Assembly (NCBI RefSeq): GCF_004124325.1
Contig: NZ_QBDT01000001.1
Span: 6,510,001 to 6,574,000 of the forward strand
Direction of reading: 5' to 3'
DNA: 64,000 nt
From: Streptomyces sp. L2
GTDB lineage: Bacteria > Actinomycetota > Actinomycetes > Streptomycetales > Streptomycetaceae
Shown here: positions 35,845 through 43,854 of the stretch, piece by piece
How the letters are laid out: each line of letters begins with the position of its first letter
Numbering within the stretch: the stretch's first letter is position 1
The notes under the pieces: model-generated
Databases searched by the model: none
The model's input: only the letters and a program-made list of their open reading frames with translations
Told to the model about the DNA's origin: nothing
Translations under genes and position numbers: made by a program

Positions 35845-35916
35845 TGGACGATACTGGGATTGAACCAGTGACCTCTTCCGTGTCAGGGAAGCGCTCTCCC
35901 GCTGAGCTAATCGTCC
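35845..35916 (-). tRNA. tRNA-Val (GAC)
   Basis: A full cloverleaf can be drawn: acceptor GGACGAT/ATCGTCC, anticodon stem CTTCC/GGAAG and loop CTGACAC (anticodon GAC), T arm CTGGTTCAATCCCAG. CCA is not encoded. Last of five tRNAs on this strand. Confidence 0.95.
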
Positions 35917-35950
35917 TCGGGGCCGTGACCACACGGTCACGGGCTGTGCG

Positions 35951-36022
35951 TGCGCGATACTGGGATTGAACCAGTGACCTCTTCCGTGTCAGGGAAGCGC
36001 TCTCCCGCTGAGCTAATCGCGC
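35951..36022 (-). tRNA. tRNA-Val (GAC)
   Basis: Identical to its neighbours except for the acceptor stem, which is GCGCGAT/ATCGCGC. Anticodon loop CTGACAC. Confidence 0.95.
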
Positions 36023-36045
36023 GGGTGGAAGCCCGAGGGCTTCAG

Positions 36046-36117
36046 TGGACGATACTGGGATTGAACCAGTGACCTCTTCCGTGTCAGGGAAGCGCTCTCC
36101 CGCTGAGCTAATCGTCC
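36046..36117 (-). tRNA. tRNA-Val (GAC)
   Basis: Same sequence as the copy at 35845, with acceptor GGACGAT/ATCGTCC. Anticodon loop CTGACAC. 23 bp from the next copy. Confidence 0.95.
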
Positions 36118-36121
36118 TTGG

Positions 36122-36192
36122 AGGTGGAGACGGGATTTGAACCCGTGTAGACGGCTTTGCAGGCCGTTGCCTCGCCTCTCGGCCACTCCACC
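36122..36192 (-). tRNA. tRNA-Cys (GCA)
   Basis: Acceptor GGTGGAG/CTCCACC, anticodon stem ACGGC/GCCGT and loop CTGCAAA (anticodon GCA), T loop GGGTTCAAATCCC. It is only 4 bp from the adjacent tRNA-Val, so the cluster must be processed from one transcript. Confidence 0.95.
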
Positions 36193-36230
36193 AGGAGTGT
36201 AGGGGATCGGGAAGACCCCTTCTTCCTTCG

Positions 36231-36303
36231 AGCGGACGACGAGGCTCGAACTCGCGACCTCAACCTTGGCAAGGTTGCGCTCTACCAACTGAGCTACGTC
36301 CGC
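36231..36303 (-). tRNA. tRNA-Gly (GCC)
   Basis: Acceptor GCGGACG/CGTCCGC, anticodon stem CAACC/GGTTG and loop TTGCCAA (anticodon GCC), T arm CGAGTTCGAGCCTCG. First tRNA of the cluster, so the promoter should lie to its right. Confidence 0.95.
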
Positions 36304-36445
36304 CTGTCGTTTCGGTCCGCTTGCGCGTCCCGGCGACGTGTTGAACTCTAGCGGATTCCCGGGCCAGCACAAAAACGCGTTTACGCAGCGTGCTGCGCTG
36401 CACCCGACGGAGCACCCGGTCACGGCCGGCCGAGGGCGCCGCCAT

Positions 36446-36474
36446 GACCACATGCCGGACACCCGACCTACACT
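36446..36474 (+). promoter_or_regulatory. promoter of pabB (leaderless)
   Basis: GACCAC (36446-36451), 17 bp, TACACT (36469-36474). The -10 ends 7 nt before GTG 36482. ATGACC at 36444-36449 is an alternative -35 with longer spacing. Confidence 0.5.
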
Positions 36475-36481
36475 CGACCAC

Positions 36482-37552
36482 GTGCTCGACCTCCCGTCCC
36501 GGCCCCTGAGCCTGCCGCCCCTGGCCCGCTTCGGCGACCGCGTCGCCACCGGCCTCCTCGACGTCACCAGCGATCCCGCCGCCCTGGACTCCACCGGCTT
36601 CTGGGCCGTCGCCGCCGACTTCGAGGGCGGCCTGACCTGCGCGCGCTTCGCGGACGTACGGAAGCAGCCCGTGCCCGCCCCGGTGCCCGGCGGCTGGCAC
36701 GGACCGGCGGTCGACGCCTGGACGTCGTCCCTGGACCGGGCCGCGTACACCGCCGGAGTCCACCGCATCCGCGAGCACATCGCGGCCGGCGAGGTCTACC
36801 AGGCCAACCTCTGCCGGGTGCTCGCCGCCCCCATCACCCCCGACGCCGACGTGGACGCCCTGACCGCGCTGCTCGCCCGCGGCAACCCGGCGCCGTACGC
36901 CGGCACGATCCGGCTGCCCGGACACGGCGTCGAGATCGCCACCGCCTCGCCCGAGCTGTTCCTGCGCAGGGACGGCCGCACCGTCGAGTCCGGCCCCATC
37001 AAGGGCACCGGGCGCACCGAGGCGGACCTCCTGGAGAAGGACTACGCGGAGAACGTGATGATCGTGGACCTGGTCCGCAACGACCTCGGGCGGGTCTGCG
37101 TCACCGGCAGCGTCGGCGTCCCCGACCTGTGCGCCGTCGAGAAGCACCCGGGCCTGGTCCACCTCGTCTCCACCGTCCGCGGTGAGCTGCGCTCCGGCGC
37201 CGGCTGGCCCGCACTCCTCGCCGCCGCCTTCCCGCCCGGCTCGGTCACCGGCGCGCCCAAGTCGAGCGCCCTGCGGATCATCGAAGCCCTGGAACCCGTG
37301 CCGCGCGGCCCGTACTGCGGCGGCGTCGGCTGGGTGGACGCCGACCGCGGCACCGGTGAGCTGGCCGTCGGCATCCGCACCTTCTGGATCGACCGCGAGG
37401 CCGGTCTGCTCCGCTTCGGCACCGGCGCCGGCATCACCTGGGGATCCGACCCCGAGGGGGAGTGGCGGGAGACCGAACTGAAGGCGTCCCGGCTGCTCGC
37501 GGTAGCGTCGGGTGCGTACGACGACGGCGAACAGCGAGGGATGGACCGGTGA
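36482..37552 (+). CDS. pabB: chorismate-binding enzyme, aminodeoxychorismate synthase component I-like
   Basis: 356 residues. The chorismate-utilising domain fills most of it: GEVYQANLCR near 102, ETASPELFL-type ATASPELFLRRDGRTVES, PIKGTGR near 170, VDLVRNDLGRVC, and GSVTGAPKSSALRIIEALE near 253. It aminates chorismate at C4 towards p-aminobenzoate and folate. The TrpE-like N-terminal domain is short, about 90 residues. GTG 36482 is preferred because the -10 TACACT ends just before it; an in-frame ATG at 36452 lies within the promoter. GTGA overlap with the lyase gene supports the function. No glutaminase gene is adjacent. Confidence 0.9.
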   Translation: MLDLPSRPLSLPPLARFGDRVATGLLDVTSDPAALDSTGFWAVAADFEGGLTCARFADVRKQPVPAPVPGGWHGPAVDAWTSSLDRAAYTAGVHRIREHIAAGEVYQANLCRVLAAPITPDADVDALTALLARGNPAPYAGTIRLPGHGVEIATASPELFLRRDGRTVESGPIKGTGRTEADLLEKDYAENVMIVDLVRNDLGRVCVTGSVGVPDLCAVEKHPGLVHLVSTVRGELRSGAGWPALLAAAFPPGSVTGAPKSSALRIIEALEPVPRGPYCGGVGWVDADRGTGELAVGIRTFWIDREAGLLRFGTGAGITWGSDPEGEWRETELKASRLLAVASGAYDDGEQRGMDR

Positions 37553-38370
37553 AGATCTGGCTGGACGGCGGGCTGCGGGACGTGGAGTCCGCTCGTGTCT
37601 CCGTGTTCGACCACGGACTGACCGTGGGCGACGGCATCTTCGAGACGGTGAAGGCGGCCCACGGCAGCCCCTTCGCGCTCACCCGGCACCTCGACCGGCT
37701 GACCCGCTCCGCCCGCGGCCTCGGCCTGCCCGACCCGGACCACGACGAGGTCCGGCGTGCCTGTACGGCGGTGCTCGACGCCAACCCGATGCCGCTCGGC
37801 CGGCTGCGCATCACCTACACCGGGGGCCACGGCCCGCTCGGCTCCGACCGGGGCGAGCACGGCCCCACCCTGGTCGTCGCCCTCGGCGGGACCACCCGCC
37901 GGCCGGACACCACCGCCGTGATCACGGTGCCCTGGACCCGCAACGAGCGGGGCGCCCTCACCGGCCTGAAGACCACCTCGTACGCCGAGAACGTCGTCGC
38001 CCTCGCCCGCGCCCACGAGCACGGCGCCTCCGAGGCCCTGTTCGGCAACACCGTCGGGCAGCTCTGCGAGGGCACCGGCTCGAACGTCTTCGTCGTCCTG
38101 GACGGCGAGATCCACACCCCGCCGGTCGCCTCCGGCTGCCTGCCCGGCATCACCCGCGCGCTGACCGTCGAGTGGACCGGCGCGAAGGAGACCGACCTGC
38201 CGCTGGACGTGCTGGAGCGCGCCGACGAGGTCTTCCTGACCTCCACCCTCCGGGACGTCCAGGCCGTGCACCGGATCGACGACCGGGAACTCCCGGGCGT
38301 GCCGGGACCGGTGACGGCGAAGGCGATGCGCGTCTTCGACGAACAGGCAGGGGCGGACCTCGACCCCTGA
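37549..38370 (+). CDS. pabC: class IV aminotransferase, aminodeoxychorismate lyase
   Basis: 273 residues, PLP-dependent fold type IV. It opens WLDGGLRDVESARVSVFDHGLTVGDGIFETV, has the PLP lysine Lys141 in GLKTTSYAENVVALARA, and continues ALFGNTVGQLCEGTGSNVFVV and SGCLPGITRAL. It removes pyruvate from aminodeoxychorismate to give p-aminobenzoate. A branched-chain or D-amino acid aminotransferase cannot be fully excluded, but coupling to pabB (GTGA) favours the lyase. Confidence 0.9.
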   Translation: MKIWLDGGLRDVESARVSVFDHGLTVGDGIFETVKAAHGSPFALTRHLDRLTRSARGLGLPDPDHDEVRRACTAVLDANPMPLGRLRITYTGGHGPLGSDRGEHGPTLVVALGGTTRRPDTTAVITVPWTRNERGALTGLKTTSYAENVVALARAHEHGASEALFGNTVGQLCEGTGSNVFVVLDGEIHTPPVASGCLPGITRALTVEWTGAKETDLPLDVLERADEVFLTSTLRDVQAVHRIDDRELPGVPGPVTAKAMRVFDEQAGADLDP

Positions 38371-38454
38371 GGGCCGTCCCCGGGTCCCCGGAGATACCCC
38401 TGAGATCGCGGTATCCGGTCGGTCCGGCGGCGCGGGCTGGGTAGAACACCTGTG

Positions 38455-39285
38455 ATGACCACGACCCTGCGGCCGACCGAGCCGCTCCAGCGCGCCGCCG
38501 ACGGCACCCTGTCGCGGCACTACCAGGTGTGTGTCAACAGCCGTCCCGTGGGCGCGATCCACCTCGGCACGTCCGCGTCGCTCGGCGACTCGGTCGCCCG
38601 GATCATCGACCTGCGGATCGACGAACCCGACCGCGGCCGGGGGAGGGCCACCGTGGCCGCGCTCGCCGCCGAGGAAGTGGCCCGCGGCTGGGGCTGCACC
38701 CGGATCGGCACCGTGGTGCCGGGGGGCGCGGAACCGGCGCTGCGCCTGGTCCGGGCGCTCGGCTACGTCGTCACCAACCGCGGCATGCGCAAGTCCCTCG
38801 GCGCCGTCCCGCCCGCCCTGCCCCCGGGCAGCCGGGCCCGGCCCATGACCCCGGAGGAGTTCGGCGCCTGGCAGGAGTACGAGAGCGAGCACTACGCCCG
38901 GACCTGGACGGAACGGGGCCTGCCCGAGGAGGCGGCCCGGGAGAAGGCCCGCCGGGACCACGAGCGGATGCTGCCACGTGGGCTCGCGACCGACGGCATG
39001 TGCTTCAGCGTCCTGGAGCACGAGGGGACCAGGGTCGGCCACCTGTGGCTGGCCCTGGACCTGCGGGACGGCGAGGGGTTCGTCTTCGACGTCGAGGCCG
39101 ACGGCGCCCACCGGGGCCGGGGGCACGGCCGGACGCTGATGCTGCTCGCCGAACGCCAGACCGCGGACGCCGGACTCGGATTCCTCGGGCTCAATGTGTT
39201 CGCGGGCAACACCCCGGCCGAGCGGCTCTACGACTCGCTCGGCTACGAGACGACCCAGTACTCCCTGCTGAAGCACCTGGTCTGA
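38455..39285 (+). CDS. double GNAT-domain acetyltransferase
   Basis: About 276 residues with two GNAT-like halves. The N-terminal half (about 15-125) has IIDLRIDEPDRGRGRATVAALAAEEV but is degenerate after it. The C-terminal half (about 135-275) has VFDVEADGAHRGRGHGRTLMLLAERQ and NTPAERLYDSLGYE, a full acetyl-CoA site. ATG 38455 follows TAGAAC by 7 nt with no RBS, so it is probably leaderless; GTG 38452 is just before it. Substrate unknown. Confidence 0.88.
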   Translation: MTTTLRPTEPLQRAADGTLSRHYQVCVNSRPVGAIHLGTSASLGDSVARIIDLRIDEPDRGRGRATVAALAAEEVARGWGCTRIGTVVPGGAEPALRLVRALGYVVTNRGMRKSLGAVPPALPPGSRARPMTPEEFGAWQEYESEHYARTWTERGLPEEAAREKARRDHERMLPRGLATDGMCFSVLEHEGTRVGHLWLALDLRDGEGFVFDVEADGAHRGRGHGRTLMLLAERQTADAGLGFLGLNVFAGNTPAERLYDSLGYETTQYSLLKHLV

Positions 39286-39378
39286 CCCATGGGCGTGCCG
39301 AGGGGCGCCCCGTTCCGGGGGCCGGGCCGCCGAGGGGTGCCCTGGCCGGGGGCCCGGGCCGGGGACGCCCCGGCCGGC

Positions 39379-39900
39379 TCAGGGCTGTCCGGCGAGCAGC
39401 CGGTCGGCGATCTCCTCGACGCGCTCGCGCAGCCCCTCCTGGCTCTTGCCGCCGTCCAGACGTTCGCCGCCGATCACGTACGTCGGCGTGCCGGTGACGC
39501 CGATCGCCTTGCCCTCGGCCTGGTCGGCGTCGACGATCAGGATGTGCCGGCCGTCGATCAGCGCGGTGTCGAACTCCTCGGCGTCCAGCCCCAGTTCCCG
39601 GGCCACCTCGACCAGCAGGGGTTCCCCCTTACGGTCCAGCTCCTCGACCCGCGCCAGCACCGCCTCCACGTAGGGCCAGCCCTTGCCCTGCTCCAGGGCC
39701 TCCTCGGCGGCCTGCGCGGCGGCGAACGCGTGCTTGTGCTTCTCCAGCGGGAAGTGCCGCAGCCGCAGCTCCAGCCGGTCGCCGTACCGGGCGCGCAGGG
39801 CGCTGACGTCGGCCAGGGCGCTACGGCAGTCGGGGCACTGGAGTTCGCACCACACGTCGAGGACGACGGGCTCGGTGCCCGCGGGGGAGGAGTCGCTCAT
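39379..39900 (-). CDS. DsbA-family thiol-disulphide oxidoreductase (FrnE-like)
   Basis: 173 residues with a thioredoxin fold carrying an inserted helical domain. The redox motif is CPDC (22-25, with an extra Cys18 just before) and the cis-Pro loop is VTGTPTYVIGGERL. There is no signal peptide, so it acts in the cytoplasm, like FrnE. ATG at 39900 is preceded by CTGGGGGC. It is monocistronic and converges on the double-GNAT gene. Confidence 0.9.
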   Translation of the reverse strand: MSDSSPAGTEPVVLDVWCELQCPDCRSALADVSALRARYGDRLELRLRHFPLEKHKHAFAAAQAAEEALEQGKGWPYVEAVLARVEELDRKGEPLLVEVARELGLDAEEFDTALIDGRHILIVDADQAEGKAIGVTGTPTYVIGGERLDGGKSQEGLRERVEEIADRLLAGQP

Positions 39901-40122
39901 GCCCCCAGTCTTCCAGGCCGGACGCGGGCGACCCAATCGGGACGCGAGGACACCGGCGTCGACCGGCGCCCGCTCCGACCGGCACCCGAGGAGGAGGCGA
40001 CCCGGAGATCTCCCTGATGTCGCGGCGAGGCATGGCATCGCGGGGAACGGACGGTGCAGGATGGAAGGGACGAAGCGCTGCCGGCCCGGCCGCGCACCCG
40101 CCCGGACCGCCAGGAGGACCGG

Positions 40123-40569
40123 ATGATTGCCGAGACCGTCTGCTCCGCCGTGTCCGCGGCGGGCCTGGGCATCGCGGTGGTCACGGCCTACCGCAAGCGA
40201 TTCCTGTCCGCGGCCCGCATCGCGGCGTACGCGCTGGTGCCCGTCGGCCTGGTCATGACCGGGGTCGTCGGCTGGCTCGCCGACACCGCCTTCAGCCCCA
40301 CCGCCTGGGCGGGCTTCGGTGTGCTGGGCGTGGCCTGGCTGCTGTTCATGACCACCAGGGCGGTCGAGCGCCGGCGGGGCGGGGGCACCCGCGCCGAGCG
40401 GAGAGCGGCGGAGCGCGGCGGCTCCGACCCGGTGGCACCCACGGCCTCGGCGCCCTCGCTGGGGCAGGGCAGCCGTCCCGCGGCCCGGCCCGCCCCGTCG
40501 CCCCGCGCCGGCGGGTCCGGCGACGACTTCAGCGACATCGAGGCCATCCTCAAGAAGCACGGGATATGA
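40123..40569 (+). CDS. small membrane protein with charged C-terminal tail
   Basis: 148 residues. Three hydrophobic segments (about 5-22, 30-50, 63-83) are followed by an Arg/Ala/Pro-rich tail and the end motif DDFSDIEAILKKHGI, which looks like a conserved interaction peptide. AGGAGG lies 6 nt before the ATG. The family is a Streptomyces conserved hypothetical that I cannot name. The divergent DsbA-like gene starts 222 bp away. Confidence 0.75.
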   Translation: MIAETVCSAVSAAGLGIAVVTAYRKRFLSAARIAAYALVPVGLVMTGVVGWLADTAFSPTAWAGFGVLGVAWLLFMTTRAVERRRGGGTRAERRAAERGGSDPVAPTASAPSLGQGSRPAARPAPSPRAGGSGDDFSDIEAILKKHGI

Positions 40570-40740
40570 CCGGTCCGAGGGCTTGACGCGCGGAAACGAC
40601 ACAGGTGATCCCCCCGTCGGCCGGAACCGTTCACAACCCGAAGCGACACGGACGGCTCGCTGCTGAATTCGACGAACTCCCGCACGTTACGTGCGTGTTG
40701 ATCGCGCCCGGGGGCCCGGGTGGGTCATCATCACGGCGAG

Positions 40741-40893
40741 ATGCTGGACACGACCGAGAGCGAGGCCGCGCCGCCGAAGGACGAGCCGCGCGGGTGCCTC
40801 TTCGCCCTTTCCCAGCCACCGCTGATGATCTTCCTTGCGGTGATCGGGTGTCTGCTCCTCGCGGCCGCGCTGCACGATCTGCTCTGGCTGTGA
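40741..40893 (+). CDS. 50-residue membrane protein
   Basis: MLDTTESEAAPPKDEPRGCL leads into one hydrophobic helix (PPLMIFLAVIGCLLLAAAL) and ends HDLLWL. The acidic, soluble N-terminus followed by a helix fits a small tail-anchored protein. GGCGAG precedes the ATG directly, a weak RBS. Codon third positions are GC-rich as in neighbouring genes. Not recognised. Confidence 0.55.
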   Translation: MLDTTESEAAPPKDEPRGCLFALSQPPLMIFLAVIGCLLLAAALHDLLWL

Positions 40894-40957
40894 GACGTAC
40901 ACGTCCGTCCCGGCGCCACCCGCCGGGACCGGCGTCGGCCCGGCCCCGTCAGCCGGC

Positions 40958-41518
40958 TCAGCCGGCCGCCTCCTTGCGGCGCGCCCGGTAGGCGGCCACG
41001 TGCAGCCGGTTCCCGCAGGTCCGGCTGTCGCAGTAGCGGCGGGAACGGTTGCGTGAGAGGTCGACGAAGGCGCGGCGGCAGTCCGGCGCCTCACAGCGCC
41101 GCAGCCGCTCCTGCTCCCCGGCGACCACGAAGAACGCGAGCGCCATCCCGCAGTCGGCGGCGAGGTGGTCGGCCACGGAGGCGCCGGGCGCGAAGTAGTG
41201 CACGTGCCAGTCGTAGCCGTCGTGGTCCGTGAGGCGGGGAGTGGTACCGGCCGCGGCGACGAGGTCGTTGATCATGCCGGCCGCCGCCAGCGCGTCCGGC
41301 GCGGCGAAGATCGAGGCGAAGCGCCCGCGCACCTCGCGCACAGCGGAGAGATCGAACTCGCCGAGCACCCCGACATCGCTGATCTCGTGGTTTCGTACGA
41401 AATCCGCGAGGGCCGCGACGTCGGCCAGCCCGTCGGCCGCCGTGTCGTCCTCCGGCACGGTGTTCACCAGATCCACCACAGTGTCGAGTGCGCACCGGGT
41501 GTCGTGGGTGATCAGCAC
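40958..41518 (-). CDS. CGNR zinc-finger protein with ABATE-like N-terminal domain
   Basis: 186 residues. The C-terminal zinc finger reads CEAPDCRRAFVDLSRNRSRRYC then CGNR, the signature of the family, predicted to bind DNA. The N-terminal part (about 8-130) is the stress-linked ABATE-like domain: LVNTVPEDDTAADGLADVAALADFV. GTG at 41518 has AGGGAG upstream and begins MLITHDTRCALD. Probably a transcription regulator; the target is unknown. Confidence 0.88.
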   Translation of the reverse strand: MLITHDTRCALDTVVDLVNTVPEDDTAADGLADVAALADFVRNHEISDVGVLGEFDLSAVREVRGRFASIFAAPDALAAAGMINDLVAAAGTTPRLTDHDGYDWHVHYFAPGASVADHLAADCGMALAFFVVAGEQERLRRCEAPDCRRAFVDLSRNRSRRYCDSRTCGNRLHVAAYRARRKEAAG

Positions 41519-41750
41519 GTTTCGCTCCCTGGCCTGAGGTTCGGGCGAACGCCCGCCGATGCAGGCCGATGGTAGCGACACCCCGTCGGCGGCAGGCGCC
41601 CCCGTACACCGGGCAGAGGGAGACCGGCACACACCGACGCCGCCCCGTGACCACTCACAGTGACGGCGTCGGTCAATCCCGTATGAGATTGTCCTGGCCC
41701 GAGCCGTCTCCCCGAGTGGACGGCGCCGGGCGGCTTCGGGGGGCCGCGGC

Positions 41751-42164
41751 CTAGCTCTCCGCCAGGATGTGCGAGAGCTCCTGATCAAGATCGAAATGCC
41801 GGTGTTCCGTGCCGGGCGGCACGGCCGCGTCCGTTCGCTTCAGGAAGGACTCCAGGGCCCGCGCCGGGGCCTCGAGCAGAGCCTCACCCTCCGGGGAGCT
41901 GAGGGCGATGCACACGACGCCCTGACCATGGCTGCGTGAGGGCCAGACGCGGACGTCGCCGGTGCCGGTGGGCCGGTGCAGCCCCTCGGCGAGGAGGTCG
42001 CGGGCGAACACCCACTCGACGGTCTCCTCGGCTCCGGTGTGGAAGGTGGCGTGCACGGCGTAGGGGTCGGCCGTGTCGTACCGCAGGCCTGCGGGGACAG
42101 GCAGGGAGGACTCGCTCGACACAACGAGGCGCAGGTGCAGCTCGCAGCTGACCGTGGTGTTCAT
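41751..42164 (-). CDS. ssgB: SsgA-like sporulation protein SsgB
   Basis: 137 residues, recognised as SsgB: MNTTVSCELHLRLVVSS, LPVPAGLRYDTADPYAVHATFHTG, EWVFARDLLAEGL, GDVRVWPSRSHGQGVVCIALSSPEGEALLE. SsgB is a small soluble protein confined to morphologically complex actinomycetes that, with SsgA, positions FtsZ at sporulation septa in aerial hyphae. It is the best proof that this is Streptomyces. Known expression depends on stress and development factors (sigma-H and BldD in S. coelicolor). The long 190-bp upstream region is rich in possible operators. Confidence 0.97.
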   Translation of the reverse strand: MNTTVSCELHLRLVVSSESSLPVPAGLRYDTADPYAVHATFHTGAEETVEWVFARDLLAEGLHRPTGTGDVRVWPSRSHGQGVVCIALSSPEGEALLEAPARALESFLKRTDAAVPPGTEHRHFDLDQELSHILAES

Positions 42165-42225
42165 AAGCGCCAGGGCCTTTCGCTCAGTGTGCGCTCGGGG
42201 ATTCGCACGTCGGCGAAATCGACAT

Positions 42226-42249
42226 GCCACCTACGGTGCCGTTGTAAAC
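42226..42249 (-). promoter_or_regulatory. possible sigma-H-like promoter of ssgB
   Basis: On the minus strand GTTT (42246-42249) and GGTGGC (42226-42231) are separated by 14 bp, loosely like the GTTT-N14-GGGTAT pattern of stress sigma factors. It would start the ssgB transcript about 50 nt before the ATG. The match in the -10 is partial. Confidence 0.35.
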
Positions 42250-42336
42250 CCCTCTGAGGGTTTTGCGTGCGTTTACGTAACTCTTCCGGCCGAGAACTCG
42301 TACGTGACCTACGACCATTTCAGTGACTGATTCACT
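42246..42336. promoter_or_regulatory. palindromes in the ssgB / PGPGW-gene divergent region
   Basis: Three inverted repeats occur within 90 bp: AAACCC-CTCTGA-GGGTTT (42246-42263), TTACGTAA (42273-42280) and AGTGA-CTGAT-TCACT (42322-42336). They lie between the two start codons and could bind developmental regulators. Which proteins bind is unknown. Confidence 0.4.
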
Positions 42337-42354
42337 CCGGTAGGGTTTCGCCGT

Positions 42355-42807
42355 ATGAATACGGGGAGTGACGAGCCACGGGAGGTCGCCGTGGCACCGG
42401 ACAAGGCGGAGGCGGACGGGGAGCGCACTGAGCGGGCGCTCGGGTCCAGGGCGCCGGAATTCATCAAGGCCCGCCGTCTGCTGCACCTGAGCTGGCAGGT
42501 GGGCGTCTTCGTGGTCGGCCTCGCGGTCGTGGCGGCCGGCATCGTCATGCTGCCGCTTCCGGGGCCCGGCTGGGTGGTGATCTTCGGCGGCATGGCGATC
42601 TGGGCGACCGAGTTCGTCTGGGCGCAGCTCGTGCTCCGCTGGACCAAACGCAAGGTCACCGAGGCGGCCCAGCGGGCTCTCGATCCGAAGGTGCGGCGCC
42701 GCAACATCACGTTGACGGCGATCGGCCTGGTGGTCGTGGGGGTGCTCGTGGGGATCTACGTGTGGAAGTTCGGCGTCGTGATGCCTTGGAAGATCAAGGA
42801 TCAGTGA
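42355..42807 (+). CDS. PGPGW-motif transmembrane protein
   Basis: 150 residues. A charged N-terminus (1-45) precedes two close helices with the family motif LPLPGPGWVVIFGGMAIWATEF (about 61-82), a basic loop, and a last helix (about 118-140). This is the PGPGW/TIGR02611 family of actinobacterial membrane proteins of unknown function, conserved beside ssgB. TAGGGT ends 8 nt before the ATG and no RBS is seen, so it may be leaderless. Confidence 0.88.
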   Translation: MNTGSDEPREVAVAPDKAEADGERTERALGSRAPEFIKARRLLHLSWQVGVFVVGLAVVAAGIVMLPLPGPGWVVIFGGMAIWATEFVWAQLVLRWTKRKVTEAAQRALDPKVRRRNITLTAIGLVVVGVLVGIYVWKFGVVMPWKIKDQ

Positions 42808-42862
42808 TCCGGCGCGTGGTCGGAGGCACCCCCTGACATGGGGTAATGTTCTTCCTGCACCC

Positions 42863-42934
42863 GGGCGATTAGCTCAGTGGGAGAGCGCTTCGTTCACACC
42901 GAAGAGGTCACTGGTTCGAACCCAGTATCGCCCA
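42863..42934 (+). tRNA. tRNA-Val (CAC)
   Basis: Acceptor GGGCGAT/ATCGCCC, anticodon stem CTTCG/CGAAG and loop TTCACAC (anticodon CAC), T arm CTGGTTCGAACCCAG, discriminator A. Identical to the copy at 43855. Confidence 0.96.
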
Positions 42935-42941
42935 CCCGGAC

Positions 42942-42977
42942 CGACGGCCCACCTGCGAGAAGGCAGGTGGGCCGTCG
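42942..42977 (+). terminator. terminator of tRNA-Val (CAC), copy 1
   Basis: A 15-bp perfect stem, CGACGGCCCACCTGC / GCAGGTGGGCCGTCG, with a 6-nt loop starts 8 nt after the tRNA. No T-run. Confidence 0.7.
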
Positions 42978-43368
42978 TCGTGCGTGCGGGCCGTCGCCGT
43001 GCGTGCCCGCACATGGTGACAGATCGTCACTTTCGGCGGATGTCGCGGAGCGGGCCCGGAAGCCACAACCGGACGATCGCGCTCCGAGAACAGGTACGAG
43101 AAGTTCCGGAACCCGGGCCGCGGGCGGAAATCCCCGGGGTGTTTTCCAGAACTCCGTCACTTTTCTTCGGAAGTACGACAAGCGAGGAATTCCGTACCCC
43201 TCCAAGTGCGGGCACCCGCAAGCAATCTGAGCACTGGTCACTTCCGGAAATCGGGTGAGCGCCGTCGCACGGGCGGCGGCGCTCGCTTTCCAGTGTCGTC
43301 CGCACCCGGGCGGCCCACATGAGTACGCGTACTCATGCGCCCCGCTCCACCAGGGCAGACTCAAGTCC
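42978..43368. other. 391-bp non-coding segment of lower GC
   Basis: Between the first tRNA-Val and the SRPBCC gene. GC drops clearly in 43070-43250 compared with the flanks. It holds the palindrome GTTCCGGAAC (43103-43112), three related GTCACTT-CGG strings near 43027, 43156 and 43239, and the 20-bp palindrome at 43318. No reading frame looks coding. Confidence 0.5.
43318..43337. promoter_or_regulatory. perfect 20-bp palindrome upstream of the SRPBCC gene
   Basis: CATGAGTACG / CGTACTCATG, with no spacer, ends 31 nt before the ATG at 43369 and overlaps the -35 region. It is probably an operator for an unknown dimeric regulator. Confidence 0.55.
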
Positions 43369-43815
43369 ATGGACTGGTCCCACCACCGCTTCCACAGCCT
43401 GTGGCCCCTGCCCGCCCCGCCCGCCGCCGTCTACGCGGTGCTCCAGCGGCCCGAGGACTACCCCCGCTGGTGGCCCCAGGTGCGGTCGGTGACCCGGCTC
43501 GATGACACCACCGCCGTCTTCACCGTCCGGTCCCTCCTGCCGTACGACCTCAGCTTCACCGCACGCGAGACGCGCCGCTCCCCGGCCGCCGGCGTCCTGG
43601 AGATCGCCATGTCGGGAGACCTGCACGGCTGGGCCCGCTGGACCCTCACCGCCGGCGGCCCCGGCACCCTCGCCCGCTACGACCAGGTCGTCGACGCCGA
43701 CAAGCCCCTGCTCAGACGGCTCGCCGTCCCCGGCCGCCCCCTCTTCAGGGCCAACCACCGACTGATGATGCGCTCCGGGCGACGCGGACTACTGCGCCGG
43801 CTCGAAGCGGTTTGA
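43369..43815 (+). CDS. SRPBCC-family (START-like) protein
   Basis: 148 residues. The polyketide cyclase/SRPBCC pattern is clear: HHRFHSLWPLPAPPAAVYAVLQRPEDYPRWWPQVRSV at the N-terminus, then strands TTAVFTVRSLLPYDLSFTARETRR and the long C-terminal helix. Such proteins bind hydrophobic ligands in a helix-grip pocket. ATG 43369 follows CAGACT by 7 nt with no RBS (leaderless); longer frames cover the palindrome. It sits alone between two identical tRNA-Val genes. Confidence 0.85.
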   Translation: MDWSHHRFHSLWPLPAPPAAVYAVLQRPEDYPRWWPQVRSVTRLDDTTAVFTVRSLLPYDLSFTARETRRSPAAGVLEIAMSGDLHGWARWTLTAGGPGTLARYDQVVDADKPLLRRLAVPGRPLFRANHRLMMRSGRRGLLRRLEAV

Positions 43816-43854
43816 ACTCCGGGCGCGGGGACCTGTATTGTTCAGTGCGTTCCC

